A stretch of 64,000 nt of DNA from Streptomyces noursei ATCC 11455 (GCF_001704275.1 NZ_CP011533.1:1798001-1862000), one strand, 5' to 3'. Shown: positions 1 through 9,772, counted from the first letter of the stretch. Translations and numbers: made by a program. Notes: generated by a model not told the origin, from the letters alone.

Positions 1-1151
1 AGCAGGGCGACCGCGGCGGCCGGGATGACGCCCAGCGCGGTGGCGGTCGCGGACAGCGCCAGGAACGCCGAACCGGGCACGCCCGCCATGCCCTTGCTGG
101 TCAGCATCAGCACCAGGACGACGGTGATCTGCTGGCCGAGCGAGAGGTGGACGCCGATGGCCTGGGCGATGAAGAGCGTTCCGACGGAGAGGTAGATGGC
201 GGCGCCGTCGAGGTTGAAGGAGTACCCGGTGGGCAGCACCAGGCCGACCGCGTCGTCCCGGCAGCCGGCGGCCCGCAGCTTCTGCATCATCCTCGGCATC
301 ACGGTCTCGCTGGAGCCGGTGCCCAGCGCCAGCAGCAGTTCCTCGCGGGTGTAGCGGACGAACTTCCACAGGCTGAGCCCGGTGACGGCCTTGAGGGCGA
401 GCCCCAGCAGGACGAGGAAGACCAGCGCGACGCCGTAGCAGACCGCGATCAGCTTGCCGTACGTCGACATCGCGCCCAGCCCGTACTGGCCGACGAGGTG
501 GGCGGTGGCTCCGAAGACCGCGAGCGGGGCGAGCTTCATGATGTAGCCGACGATGGTGAAGACCACGTCCTGGGTCTGCTCGATCAGCGGCAGCAACTGG
601 GGCACACGCCGCTGCCCGAGGTGCAGCAGCGCCGCCCCCACCAGGCAGGCCAGTACCAGGACTTGGAGCAGCGAGTTCTCGGCGAACGCGCCGACCGCGC
701 TGTCCGGCAGCGCCTCCAGGACGAACTGGCTCGCGGAGGGCAGTTTCCCGCCACCTGTCCTGGCGTCCACCGCCCCCTTGTCGAGGGAGGCCGGATCGAC
801 GTGCATCCCGGCGCCGGGGCTGAAGACGTTGGCCGCCAACAGGCCCACGACCAGGGCGATACTGGTCGCCGCCTCGAACCAGATCAGGGCCTTGACCCCG
901 ATCCGCCCGAAGGACTTGAGGTCGCCCGCCTTGGTGATGCCGGCGACGACGACGCAGAAGACGAGCGGGGAGATGACCGCCTTGATGAGGCGGACGAAGC
1001 CGTCCCCGAGCGGCTGGAGCGAGGAGCCCGCCTGCGGCCAGAGGCGTCCGACCAGGACACCGAGCAGCAGGGCGAGCAGTACCTGGGCGAACAGACTGGT
1101 GCGCAACAACCGCCCGGCACGGCGGGCGATGCTTCCGGTGGCGTGCGGCAC
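1..1151 (-). CDS. dctA: Dicarboxylate:cation symporter (DctA/GltP family), 3' end outside window
   Basis: This is a membrane symporter that imports C4-dicarboxylates or acidic amino acids with protons or sodium. The 383 codons present show repeated hydrophobic helices. They also carry family motifs: SSETVMPRM, matching the serine-rich re-entrant loop, and GYSFNLDGAAIYLS, matching the NMDGT-like substrate and cation site. The gene runs off the left edge, so its C-terminus is not seen. The GTG at 1151 was chosen because GGAGG lies 7 bases upstream; another in-frame GTG at 1157 sits too close to it. A perfect palindrome at 1182-1199 lies just upstream and may control it. DctA rather than GltP is a guess from the overall motif fit. 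Confidence 0.88.
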   Translation of the reverse strand, partial: MPHATGSIARRAGRLLRTSLFAQVLLALLLGVLVGRLWPQAGSSLQPLGDGFVRLIKAVISPLVFCVVVAGITKAGDLKSFGRIGVKALIWFEAATSIALVVGLLAANVFSPGAGMHVDPASLDKGAVDARTGGGKLPSASQFVLEALPDSAVGAFAENSLLQVLVLACLVGAALLHLGQRRVPQLLPLIEQTQDVVFTIVGYIMKLAPLAVFGATAHLVGQYGLGAMSTYGKLIAVCYGVALVFLVLLGLALKAVTGLSLWKFVRYTREELLLALGTGSSETVMPRMMQKLRAAGCRDDAVGLVLPTGYSFNLDGAAIYLSVGTLFIAQAIGVHLSLGQQITVVLVLMLTSKGMAGVPGSAFLALSATATALGVIPAAAVAL

Positions 1152-1181
1152 GGGCACTCCTCCATGGACGGATTTTGAAAT

Positions 1182-1199
1182 GCGGAAACATATTTCCGC
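1182..1199. promoter_or_regulatory. Perfect palindrome upstream of dctA, candidate operator
   Basis: The arms GCGGAAA and TTTCCGC are exact inverted repeats around a CATA spacer, about 30 bases upstream of the dctA start. A second, shorter palindrome (GGGAA-C-TTCCC) lies at 1244-1254. GGAAA/TTTCC arms are typical of several repressor families, IclR types among them. The regulator is unknown. Confidence 0.5.
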
Positions 1200-1324
1200 G
1201 GTCCGTCACTATGGCCGGTTGTCGTTTCTCCCGAAAGAGGGCAGGGAACTTCCCGTGAAATCTTGGAGCTTGATCCAAGGAGCGGCGCCCGCGGACTTCC
1301 GTCCTCGCGGCGGGAGCGGCGGAC

Positions 1325-2104
1325 TCAGCCGGACAGGTGCGCCCTGTCCCCCATCACCACGACCGGGTGCCGCGCCGGATCGAGCGCCCGCAGCAGCGCC
1401 GCCATCGCGGACTTCGCCACGCTCACGCAGGCCGAGGTCCCGGTCCCGTGGTCCAGATGGAGCCAGACCCCGCCGCCCTTGGACTGCCCCTGGGGGCGCG
1501 TGGGATCCAGCGGGGACGCCCCGACGACCCGGTTGTAGTTGATCGCCACCACGTAGTCGAAATCGTGACGGGTGTTCTTCGACCAGTACGCCGGCGGGGT
1601 GAACGCCGCCGCGTGCGTGTAGGGCAGCCGGGTCCCGGGATCGGGGAGCACCCCACCGGCGTCGGTCAGCGAGAAGACCCCGACCGGGCTGCGCTGGTCG
1701 TCCTCGTGATGGTCCAGCGTCCACCCGCGCCGCCCGTTGTGCGCCGGCCAACTCCCCTTTCGTTCCCACCCATTGGCGCCTTTCTCGTACAGCACCACCG
1801 TCGCGTCCGGGGAGTTCGGGCCCGCGCCGTAGACCGCGACGACCTGGCGGGTGGCGGCCGGGATCCGTGCCCGCAGCGCCGCGCCGACGCCGGGGACGCC
1901 CGCGGAGTGCGCGGTGTCCGACCCGCCGCCGGCCGACCCTCCGGGATGCGGCCGCGCCCCGACGCCGTCCCTCTCGGCGCCCTTGCCGCCCTTGCCGTCC
2001 CGGCCGTCCTCGCCACCGGCTCCGCAGCCCGCCACCAGGAACGCCGTCGCCGCGGCCACCGCCGCCATCCGCACCGCACCGCCCGCTGTCCGCATGACGC
2101 CCAT
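1325..2104 (-). CDS. L,D-transpeptidase-like (YkuD fold) lipoprotein
   Basis: A predicted 259-residue exported lipoprotein. The N-terminus has a hydrophobic stretch ending in a lipobox (LVAGC, about residues 23-27), followed by a Gly/Asp/Lys-rich linker. The C-terminal half resembles YkuD-type L,D-transpeptidase-like proteins: SPVGVFSL in the middle, then HLDHGTGTSACVSVAKSAM with a His and a candidate nucleophilic Cys in the expected order. Such enzymes form 3-3 crosslinks in peptidoglycan, but the motif departs from the classical SHGC(I/V)R form, so enzyme activity is not certain. GGGAG lies just before the ATG. It is a single gene on the minus strand, divergent from the ABC exporter. Confidence 0.75.
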   Translation of the reverse strand: MGVMRTAGGAVRMAAVAAATAFLVAGCGAGGEDGRDGKGGKGAERDGVGARPHPGGSAGGGSDTAHSAGVPGVGAALRARIPAATRQVVAVYGAGPNSPDATVVLYEKGANGWERKGSWPAHNGRRGWTLDHHEDDQRSPVGVFSLTDAGGVLPDPGTRLPYTHAAAFTPPAYWSKNTRHDFDYVVAINYNRVVGASPLDPTRPQGQSKGGGVWLHLDHGTGTSACVSVAKSAMAALLRALDPARHPVVVMGDRAHLSG

Positions 2105-2432
2105 GCTCCCACCGCGCCCTGACGACCGTTCACCCGCCGGCCGCCGGGTCCGCGGGTCCGCTGTCGGCGTCCGCGGGCCCGCCGGCGTCCACGGCCCGGA
2201 GGAACCGTCGGCCTTACCGGCTTTCGGTGGAAAAACGGTTTGAAACCGGGCCGCCCGGCACGCGAACCTTCCCTGTGCCCCCGCTCGCGCCGGGGCCTGT
2301 CACCAAGGCGCGAGGGTCACGCCGGCCTGCCCGGACGGCGTCTCACCACTCCCCCGACGACCACCGCCGCCGCTGCCGGCCCGCCGAGCACGCGCGGCCC
2401 ACCCCACTCGCCGCGACGACTCCTTGGACATC

Positions 2433-4301
2433 ATGCGCATTCGCGATCTTCCCCACCCCGACCCCGGCGTCCCCGACGTCCGTACGGGCGGCAGATTCCT
2501 CGTGTGGCTGTGCCGGAAACAGCGCGGCGGGCAGGCCAAGGCCCTCTTCTGGGGGCTGGTCCACATGGCCTCGATGGCGTCGTTCCCGCTGCCGGTGGGC
2601 CTCGCCGTGCAGGCCGCGGTGGACGGCCACGGCGCCCGGCTGGTGCTGGCGGGCGGCCTGCTGGCAGTGCTCGGCGGGCTGGTCGCGATCGGCGACGTCA
2701 TGTTGCACCGCGCGGCCGTGACCAACTGGATCGTCACGGTGGCCCGGATGCAGCAGCTGCTCGCCCGCAAGACCTCCGAACTGGGCGGGGCGATGACCCG
2801 CCGGGTTGCGGCCGGCGAGATCGTCGCGGTCAGCACCGGCGACCTGGAGCGCATCGGATGGTTCGTCGAGACGCTGTCCCGCTTCGGCGCGGCCCTGGTG
2901 GCCTCGGTCGGCGTCTGCCTCGCGCTCGTCGTCTACCAGCCGCAGCTCGGCCTCGTGGTGGCCCTCGGCACGCCCCTCCTGGCGCTGGCCGTCCTGCCGC
3001 TGCTGCCGCCGGCCACCCGCCGGGCCGACGCCCAGCGCGAGAAGGCCGGGCGGGCCACCGAACTCGCCTCCGACACCGTCGCCGGGCTCCGGGTCCTGCG
3101 CGGGATCGGCGGCGAGGACCTCTTCCTCGGCCGCTACCGCAGCGCCTCCCAGGAGGTCCGTCGGGCCGCCGTCCGCAGCGCCCGCATGTGGTCGCTGATC
3201 TCGGCCGTGCAGGTCGCCCTGCCCGGCCTGCTGCTGATCGCCGTCGTCTGGCACGGCGTCGGCCTCGCGCTCGACGGCCGGATCGCGGTCGGTGAACTCG
3301 TCACCATCTACGGCGCGGTCTCCTTCCTGCTCTACCCGCTGCGCCACTTCGAGGAGATGACGATGTCCTGGTCCTTCTCCCGGCCGTCGGCGGAGCGGAC
3401 GGCGCGCGTCCTGGCACTGAGCCGGCCGGCCGGCGGGCGGCTGACCGACCCGGAACCGCCGTCCGGCGACCTCCACGACCCGGTCAGCGGGCTGACCGCG
3501 CGGGCCGGCCGGCTGACCGCCGTGGTATGCGGCGACCCGGACGCCGCGGGCCGGCTCGCCGAGCGCCTCGGCGGCCATGCCCCGCACCCGGCCCCGGTCC
3601 CGGAGTCCCCCGGCGCGGCCCCGGCGGCTCCGGCGGCCACCGGCCCGGACGCCGACGAGGCGGAGTCGCACCGTCCGCTCTCCGTCGTCCTCGGCGGCAC
3701 CCCGCTGGACGACGTCCCCCGCGGCACCGCCCGGACCGCCGTCCTGGTCCAGGACAAGGACCCCGTACTGCTCTCCGGGACGCTCGGGGAACTCCTCGAC
3801 GTCCCGGCGTCCGGCCGGGTCACCAACGAGGCGGCGCTCGACGCGGCCCAATGCGGCGATGTGCTGGCCGCGTTGGCCCAGGCGTCCGCCGACGACTCCG
3901 GCGACCCGATGCACACCCACATCACCGAACGCGGCAGGTCGCTCTCCGGCGGCCAGCGCCAGCGGCTGGCCCTGGCCAGGTCGCTGGTCGCCGACCCCGA
4001 GGTGCTGGTGCTGGACGAACCGACCAGCGCCGTCGACGCGCACACCGAGGCCCGGGTCGCCGACGGTCTGCGGGAGATCCGGGCGGGCCGCACGACCGTG
4101 CTCCTCACCTCCAGCCCGCTCCTGCTGGACCGCGCCGACCACGTCGTCTTCCTCCAGGAGGGCAAGGTCGCCGGCGAGGCAGCGCACCGCGAACTGCTGC
4201 ACACCCACCCGGAGTACCGCGCCGTCGTCACCCGCGAACCGGACCCCGCCCCCGCGGCGCCGCACATCACCGACCGCACCGTCATCGAGGAGACCGCATG
4301 A
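2433..4301 (+). CDS. ABC exporter half-transporter with degenerate Walker A
   Basis: A 622-residue fusion of a type-IV ABC exporter membrane domain (about residues 30-310) and a nucleotide-binding domain (about 340-600). The signature LSGGQRQRLALARS (about residue 504) and Walker B VLVLDEPTS are intact. Where Walker A should be, the sequence reads AVVCGDPDAAGRL (about residues 364-376), with no GxxGxGK(S/T). The H-loop position reads LLTSSPLLL, with no histidine. The stop overlaps the start of the next half-transporter (ATGA), which carries the opposite defects, so the two very probably form a heterodimer with one catalytic ATP site. I chose the ATG at 2433; a TTG at 2424 is in frame. Substrate unknown. 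Confidence 0.85.
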   Translation: MRIRDLPHPDPGVPDVRTGGRFLVWLCRKQRGGQAKALFWGLVHMASMASFPLPVGLAVQAAVDGHGARLVLAGGLLAVLGGLVAIGDVMLHRAAVTNWIVTVARMQQLLARKTSELGGAMTRRVAAGEIVAVSTGDLERIGWFVETLSRFGAALVASVGVCLALVVYQPQLGLVVALGTPLLALAVLPLLPPATRRADAQREKAGRATELASDTVAGLRVLRGIGGEDLFLGRYRSASQEVRRAAVRSARMWSLISAVQVALPGLLLIAVVWHGVGLALDGRIAVGELVTIYGAVSFLLYPLRHFEEMTMSWSFSRPSAERTARVLALSRPAGGRLTDPEPPSGDLHDPVSGLTARAGRLTAVVCGDPDAAGRLAERLGGHAPHPAPVPESPGAAPAAPAATGPDADEAESHRPLSVVLGGTPLDDVPRGTARTAVLVQDKDPVLLSGTLGELLDVPASGRVTNEAALDAAQCGDVLAALAQASADDSGDPMHTHITERGRSLSGGQRQRLALARSLVADPEVLVLDEPTSAVDAHTEARVADGLREIRAGRTTVLLTSSPLLLDRADHVVFLQEGKVAGEAAHRELLHTHPEYRAVVTREPDPAPAAPHITDRTVIEETA

Positions 4302-6082
4302 TCGGCCTGGCCCCGCCGGAGCACGATCCCAACGCGCCCACGACCGTCGACACCCTGCCGGTCGGCTCGCCGGCGACGGTGCGCGCCTATGTGGCCGAGC
4401 TGATCCGCCGCCACCGCCGGGACTTCACGGTCCTGGTCACCGTCAACGCCGTCGCGGTCATCGCCTCGATGGTCGGTCCCTATCTCCTGGGCGGCCTGGT
4501 CGAGGACCTGTCCGCGGGCCGCGGCGGACAGATCCAACTCGGCCGCACCATCGGCCTGTTCGCGCTCGCCCTGGTCGTCCAGACGGCGTTCGTCCGCATG
4601 GTGCGGCTGCGCGGGGCCATGCTCGGCGAACGGATGCTGGCGGACCTGCGCGAGGACTTCCTCGTCCGGTCGGTGGCCCTGCCACCGGGCGTCCTGGAGC
4701 GGGCCGGCACCGGCGACCTGCTGTCCAGGATCACCACCGACATCGACCGGCTCGCCGAGGCGATGCGGGAGGCCGTACCGCAGCTGTCCATCGGCGTCGT
4801 CTGGGCCGGTCTGCTGCTCGGCGGGCTCACCGTCACCGCACCGCCGCTCGCGCTGTCCGTGCTGATCGCGCTGCCGGTGCTGATCGTCGGCTGCCGCTGG
4901 TACTTCAAGCGCGCGCCCGCCGCCTACCGCTCCGAGGCCGCCGGCTACGCCGCGGTCTCCGCCGTCCTCACCGAGTCCGTGGACGCCGGCCGCACCATCG
5001 AGGCGCACCGCTTGAACACCCGCCGGATCGCGCTGTCGGAGCACCGGATCCGTGCCTGGACCCAGTGGGAGCGCTACACCCTCTCCCTCCGCTCGGTCCT
5101 CTTCCCGGTCATCAACGTCACCCATGTGGTGATCCTCGGCGCGGTCGTGGTGCTCGGCGGGGTGTTCGTGCTGCACGGCTGGCTCACCCCGGGGCAGCTG
5201 ACCACCGGCGCGCTGCTGGCGCAGATGCTCACCGAACCGGTCAACCTGGTCCTGCGCTGGTACGACGAGCTCCAGGTGGCCCAGGTGTCCATCGCCCGGC
5301 TCGTCGGCGTCCGCGAGATCGAGCCGGAGGCCGCCGACGCCTCCGTGGTCCCCGGCGGCCGGGAGATGCGCGCCGAGGACGTCAGCTTCGGCTACCGCGC
5401 CGGCGTCGACGTGCTGCGCCAGGTCTCGCTGAGCGTGCGCCCAGGCAGCCGGGTGGCGCTGGTCGGTCCGTCCGGTGCCGGGAAGTCCACGCTGGGCCGA
5501 CTGCTGGCCGGCATCTACGGACCGCGGGCCGGCTCGGTGTCGTTGGGCGGCGCCGAGCTCTCCGCGATGCCCGCCGAACGCGTGCGGGAGCACGTCGCCC
5601 TGGTCAATCAGGAGCACCACGTCTTCGTCGGAACGCTGCGCGACAACCTGCTGCTGGCCCGCACGGACGCGGCCGACGCCGAACTCTGGGCGGCCCTGGG
5701 CGCGGTGGACGCGGACGGCTGGGCCCGCGCCCTGCCCGGCGGGCTGGACACCGAGGTCGGCTCCGGCGGCACGGCCCTGACGCCGGCCCGGGCCCAGCAG
5801 GTCGCGCTGGCCCGCCTGGTGCTGGCCGACCCGCACACCTTGGTGCTCGACGAGGCGACGTCGCTCCTGGACCCGCGCGCCGCCCGTCACCTGGAGCGGT
5901 CGCTGGGCAAGGTCCTGGACGGGCGCACGGTCGTGGCCATCGCCCACCGGCTGCACACCGCCCACGACGCCGATGTCATCGCGGTCGTCGAGGACGGCCG
6001 GATCAGTGAACTGGGCAGCCACCGGGAGCTGGTCGCGGCCGACGGCGCGTACGCGGCGCTGTGGCGGTCCTGGCACGGCTGA
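4298..6082 (+). CDS. ABC exporter half-transporter with degenerate signature motif
   Basis: A 594-residue partner of the preceding gene, translationally coupled through ATGA. The membrane domain covers about residues 35-330 and the ATPase domain about 355-590. Walker A (GPSGAGKST, about residue 390), the Q-loop, Walker B with its catalytic Glu (LVLDEATS) and the H-loop (AIAHRL) are all intact. The ABC signature is not: LTPARAQQVALAR replaces LSGGQ. Paired with the upstream subunit this gives one complete ATP site (this Walker A with the partner's LSGGQ) and one dead site, as in TM287/288- or BmrCD-type heterodimers. Cargo unknown. A strong hairpin follows the stop. Confidence 0.87.
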   Translation: MIGLAPPEHDPNAPTTVDTLPVGSPATVRAYVAELIRRHRRDFTVLVTVNAVAVIASMVGPYLLGGLVEDLSAGRGGQIQLGRTIGLFALALVVQTAFVRMVRLRGAMLGERMLADLREDFLVRSVALPPGVLERAGTGDLLSRITTDIDRLAEAMREAVPQLSIGVVWAGLLLGGLTVTAPPLALSVLIALPVLIVGCRWYFKRAPAAYRSEAAGYAAVSAVLTESVDAGRTIEAHRLNTRRIALSEHRIRAWTQWERYTLSLRSVLFPVINVTHVVILGAVVVLGGVFVLHGWLTPGQLTTGALLAQMLTEPVNLVLRWYDELQVAQVSIARLVGVREIEPEAADASVVPGGREMRAEDVSFGYRAGVDVLRQVSLSVRPGSRVALVGPSGAGKSTLGRLLAGIYGPRAGSVSLGGAELSAMPAERVREHVALVNQEHHVFVGTLRDNLLLARTDAADAELWAALGAVDADGWARALPGGLDTEVGSGGTALTPARAQQVALARLVLADPHTLVLDEATSLLDPRAARHLERSLGKVLDGRTVVAIAHRLHTAHDADVIAVVEDGRISELGSHRELVAADGAYAALWRSWHG

Positions 6083-6097
6083 GCCGCCGCGGACGCA

Positions 6098-6131
6098 CGG
6101 TGGCGCCCCACGGCTGCGTGGGGCGCCACCG
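6098..6131 (+). terminator. Long hairpin after the ABC exporter genes
   Basis: A 15-base-pair perfect stem (arms cGGTGGCGCCCCACG and its complement) closes a GCTG loop 15 bases after the exporter stop codon. It has no T-run, as is common in streptomycetes. It also lies between two convergent genes and could stop transcription in both directions. Confidence 0.75.
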
Positions 6132-6195
6132 GGGAACGGGACCGGACGGGCCGGGCGGGGCCGCAGACCCGCCGGCGTCGCGCGGGTCGCACGGG

Positions 6196-6987
6196 TCAGA
6201 TGTAGCCCAGTGCCCCCAGCGCGCCGAGGCCGCCCAGCAGCATGAACGCCGGCATCAGCACCTTGATCTCCACCCGGCTGCCGGCCCGGAAGCGCATCGG
6301 CTTGGGCGTGCCCAGCGGGTACCAGCGCTTGCGGCCTATCGGGATGGGCCACAGGATCGGGCAGCCCGAGACGGTCAGCGCGTCGCCGATGTCGTGCACC
6401 AGCGCGCCCAGCATGATCGGCAGGCCGAGCCAGAGGTACTCCTGCCCCGGCTCGGTGAACAGCCAACTCGCGCCGTTGCCCGGCAGGTCCATCTCCTGGG
6501 CCAGGATCCACGCCGCCGCGGCGCCGAGCAGCCACACCAGCACATCGCTGGAGACCCGCGCCGCCCGCCACAGCAGCCCCTCGATGGCCAGCACCATGTG
6601 GACGAAGAGGATGCCGAGCACCGCCCAGCGTCCGCCCTCCATGGCGAGCAGCGACATGCCGGCGCCGATCAGCACCGCCCACAGCCAGGTGTGGGTCAGC
6701 GTCCGGTGCCCGCCCGAGCGGTGCGAGTCGCCGCGCATCTTGGTCGCCTTGTAGGCGGCGTGCGAGAGGGTGTCGACCACGTCGCACAGCCAGCGCGACA
6801 GCGGCCCGAAGGCACGCGAGATCGTCGCGGCCTTGTGGTCGAGGTCCGGCGCCAGTGCCGCCCCGGCACAGATCAGTGTGCCGCTGACCAGTACCGGCCA
6901 GGGCATCGGATGGCCGGCACCGTAGGCCGCCGCGCCCACCCCCAGCCAGGCCGCGGCTCCGGACAGCGAGTGCGCCGGTCCCATCAT
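6196..6987 (-). CDS. Metal-dependent hydrolase-like membrane protein (YdjM/DUF457 type)
   Basis: A 263-residue integral membrane protein with several hydrophobic helices. It begins MMGPAHSLSGAAAW and has His and Asp residues arranged as in the DUF457/YdjM family: HSL near the start, APDLDHK (about residue 47) and GGHRTLTH (about residue 83). Homologues are annotated as membrane-bound metal-dependent hydrolases, on motif grounds only; E. coli YdjM is SOS-regulated. The first of two adjacent ATGs, at 6987, follows GGGGAA. The open frame extends further upstream to 7269, but that extension lacks family sequence and a ribosome site. Confidence 0.78.
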   Translation of the reverse strand: MMGPAHSLSGAAAWLGVGAAAYGAGHPMPWPVLVSGTLICAGAALAPDLDHKAATISRAFGPLSRWLCDVVDTLSHAAYKATKMRGDSHRSGGHRTLTHTWLWAVLIGAGMSLLAMEGGRWAVLGILFVHMVLAIEGLLWRAARVSSDVLVWLLGAAAAWILAQEMDLPGNGASWLFTEPGQEYLWLGLPIMLGALVHDIGDALTVSGCPILWPIPIGRKRWYPLGTPKPMRFRAGSRVEIKVLMPAFMLLGGLGALGALGYI

Positions 6988-7249
6988 GGTCGTTCCCCAC
7001 CCCTTGTTCTGCGCTTCTGACGCCTGGTCGGCGACACAGCGTAGCGTCAGATGATCTACGGTCGAGGAGCGGGTGGCGGGCCGGAACACGGGTGGGCGAC
7101 GGGGCGAACACGATCCGCACCCGGCCGTGCGCGGGGTGTGCACACCCCTGCCGACGGCGGCGCGGAGCCGCCCTCGCCGGCCGCCGTCGGCCTCCAGTTG
7201 ATCTCCATCCGGAGCACCGGTTCCCGGATCCGGGCCGAAGGCAGGCAGT

Positions 7250-9772
7250 ATGGGGGGCGTGACCCTCATCGATCATCTCCCGAACACCGCCGACCCCGAC
7301 GCCCTCTTCGAAGCCTTTTCGGGCTGGGCCGAACAGCAGGGCATCTCGCTCTACCCTGCCCAGGAGGAGGCGCTGATCGAAGTGGTCTCGGGGGCGAACG
7401 TCGTCCTGTCCACCCCCACCGGCTCCGGGAAGAGCCTGGTGGCGGCCGGCGCGCACTTCACCGCGCTCGCCAACGACCAGGTCACCTTCTACACCGCGCC
7501 CATCAAGGCGCTGGTCTCGGAGAAGTTCTTCGACCTGTGCAAGCTGTTCGGCACCGAGAACGTCGGGATGCTCACCGGCGACGCGTCGGTCAACTCCGAC
7601 GCTCCGGTGATCTGCTGCACCGCCGAAGTGCTCGCCTCGATCGCGCTGCGTGACGGCAAGCACGCCGACATCGGCCAGGTCGTGATGGACGAGTTCCACT
7701 TCTACGCCGAGCCGGACCGGGGCTGGGCCTGGCAGATCCCGCTGCTGGAGCTGCCGCAGGCACAGTTCGTGCTGATGTCGGCGACGCTCGGCGACATGTC
7801 GCGCTTCGAGGAGGACCTGACCCGGCGCACCGGCAAGCCGACCGCGGTGGTCCGCTCCGCGACCCGGCCCGTGCCGCTGTCGTACGAGTACCGCAGCACG
7901 GCGCTGACCGAGACGCTGACCGAGCTGCTGGAGACCCGCCAGTCGCCGGTCTACATCGTGCACTTCACGCAGGCCGCCGCCGTGGAGCGGGCGCAGGCGC
8001 TGATGAGCATCAACATGTGCACTCGGGCCGAGAAGGACGAGATCGCCAAGCTGATCGGGAACTTCCGCTTCACCACCAAGTTCGGGCGGAACCTCTCGCG
8101 ATACGTCCGGCACGGCATCGGCGTGCACCACGCGGGCATGCTGCCGAAGTACCGGCGGCTCGTGGAGAAGCTGGCGCAGGCGGGTCTGCTGAAGGTGATC
8201 TGCGGCACCGACACGCTCGGCGTGGGCGTCAACGTCCCCATCCGTACGGTGCTGTTCACCGCGCTGACGAAGTACGACGGGACGCGGGTGCGGACGCTGC
8301 GGGCGCGGGAGTTCCACCAGATCGCGGGCCGCGCCGGACGGGCCGGCTTCGACACCGCAGGCTTCGTGGTCGCACAGGCCCCGGAACACGTCGTGGAGAA
8401 CGAGAAGGCGCTGGCGAAGGCGGGCGACGATCCGAAGAAGCGCCGCAAGGTGGTCCGCAAGAAGGCGCCGGAGGGCTTCGTCAACTGGGGCCAGAACACC
8501 TTCGAGAAGCTCATCGGCTCCGACCCCGAGCCGCTGACCTCGCGTTTCCGGGTGACGCACGCGATGCTGCTGTCGGTGATCGCCCGGCCTGGCAACGCCT
8601 TCGAGGCGATGCGCCGGCTGCTGGAGGACAACCACGAGCCGCGCCGGAACCAGCTGCGGCACATCCGCCGCGCGATCGCGATCTACCGCTCCCTCGTGGA
8701 CGGCGGGATCGTCGAGCGGCTCCCGGAACCGGACGCGGAGGGCCGGATCGTCCGCCTCACCGTGGACCTCCAGCAGGACTTCGCACTCAACCAGCCGCTG
8801 TCGACGTTCGCGCTGGCGGCGTTCGACCTGCTCGACCCCGAGTCGCCGTCGTACGCGCTGGACATGGTCTCGGTCGTGGAGTCGACGCTGGACGACCCCC
8901 GGCAGATCCTGGCCGCCCAGCAGAACAAGGCACGGGGCGAGGCGGTCGCGCAGATGAAGGCCGACGGCGTCGAGTACGAGGACCGCATGGAGCGCCTCAT
9001 GGACGTCGAGTACCCCAAGCCGCTGGACGAGCTGCTGTCGCACGCCTACGGCCTCTACCGCAAGAGCCACCCCTGGGTCGGCGACCACCCGCTGTCGCCG
9101 AAGTCGGTCATCCGCGACATGTACGAACGCGCCATGACCTTCACGGAGTTCACCTCCTTCTACGAGCTGGCGCGCACCGAGGGCATCGTGCTGCGCTACC
9201 TGGCCAGTGCGTACAAGGCGCTGGACCACACCGTGCCGGACGACCTGAAGTCGGAGGACTTCCAGGACATCGTCGCCTGGCTGGGCGAGATGGTCCGGCA
9301 GGTCGACTCCAGCCTGCTGGACGAGTGGGAGCAGCTGGCCAACCCGGAGGAGGAGACGGCGGAGCAGGCGGCCGAGCGGGCGGATCAGGTCCGGCCGGTC
9401 ACCGCCAACGCGCGGGCGTTCCGCGTGCTGGTCCGCAACGCGATGTTCCGGCGGGTGGAGCTGGCGGCGCTGGACAAGGTCGAGGAGCTCGGCGAGATGG
9501 ACGCCGAGTCCGGCTGGGACGCCGACGCCTGGGGCGAGGCGATGGACGCCTACTGGGACGAGTACGACGAACTGGGCACCGGGCCGGACGCCCGCGGCCC
9601 GAAACTCCTGCGGATCGACGAGGACACCGCGCACGGACTGTGGAAGGTGCGGCAGACTTTCGCCGACCCGAAGGGCGATCACGACTGGGGCGTCTCGGCC
9701 GAGGTGGACCTGGCCGCCTCCGACGAGGAGGGACGCGCGGTGGTCCGGGTCACCGACGTGGGGCAGTTGTGA
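7250..9772 (+). CDS. Superfamily 2 DEAD/DEAH-box helicase with DUF3516 C-terminus
   Basis: An 840-residue SKI2-like helicase of a type conserved in actinobacteria. Helicase motifs appear in order: Walker A STPTGSGKS (about residue 54), the DEAH-box variant VVMDEFHF (about 143), motif III LMSATLGD (about 175), and the motif VI region HQIAGRAGRAGFD (about 358). The C-terminal third is the DUF3516-type alpha-helical extension. The role is probably RNA unwinding or processing, by analogy with HelY and Ski2 proteins. The ATG at 7250 has AAGG at a reasonable distance; a GTG three codons later also fits the usual N-terminus (MTLIDHLP). tesB follows after 52 bases. Confidence 0.9.
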   Translation: MGGVTLIDHLPNTADPDALFEAFSGWAEQQGISLYPAQEEALIEVVSGANVVLSTPTGSGKSLVAAGAHFTALANDQVTFYTAPIKALVSEKFFDLCKLFGTENVGMLTGDASVNSDAPVICCTAEVLASIALRDGKHADIGQVVMDEFHFYAEPDRGWAWQIPLLELPQAQFVLMSATLGDMSRFEEDLTRRTGKPTAVVRSATRPVPLSYEYRSTALTETLTELLETRQSPVYIVHFTQAAAVERAQALMSINMCTRAEKDEIAKLIGNFRFTTKFGRNLSRYVRHGIGVHHAGMLPKYRRLVEKLAQAGLLKVICGTDTLGVGVNVPIRTVLFTALTKYDGTRVRTLRAREFHQIAGRAGRAGFDTAGFVVAQAPEHVVENEKALAKAGDDPKKRRKVVRKKAPEGFVNWGQNTFEKLIGSDPEPLTSRFRVTHAMLLSVIARPGNAFEAMRRLLEDNHEPRRNQLRHIRRAIAIYRSLVDGGIVERLPEPDAEGRIVRLTVDLQQDFALNQPLSTFALAAFDLLDPESPSYALDMVSVVESTLDDPRQILAAQQNKARGEAVAQMKADGVEYEDRMERLMDVEYPKPLDELLSHAYGLYRKSHPWVGDHPLSPKSVIRDMYERAMTFTEFTSFYELARTEGIVLRYLASAYKALDHTVPDDLKSEDFQDIVAWLGEMVRQVDSSLLDEWEQLANPEEETAEQAAERADQVRPVTANARAFRVLVRNAMFRRVELAALDKVEELGEMDAESGWDADAWGEAMDAYWDEYDELGTGPDARGPKLLRIDEDTAHGLWKVRQTFADPKGDHDWGVSAEVDLAASDEEGRAVVRVTDVGQL

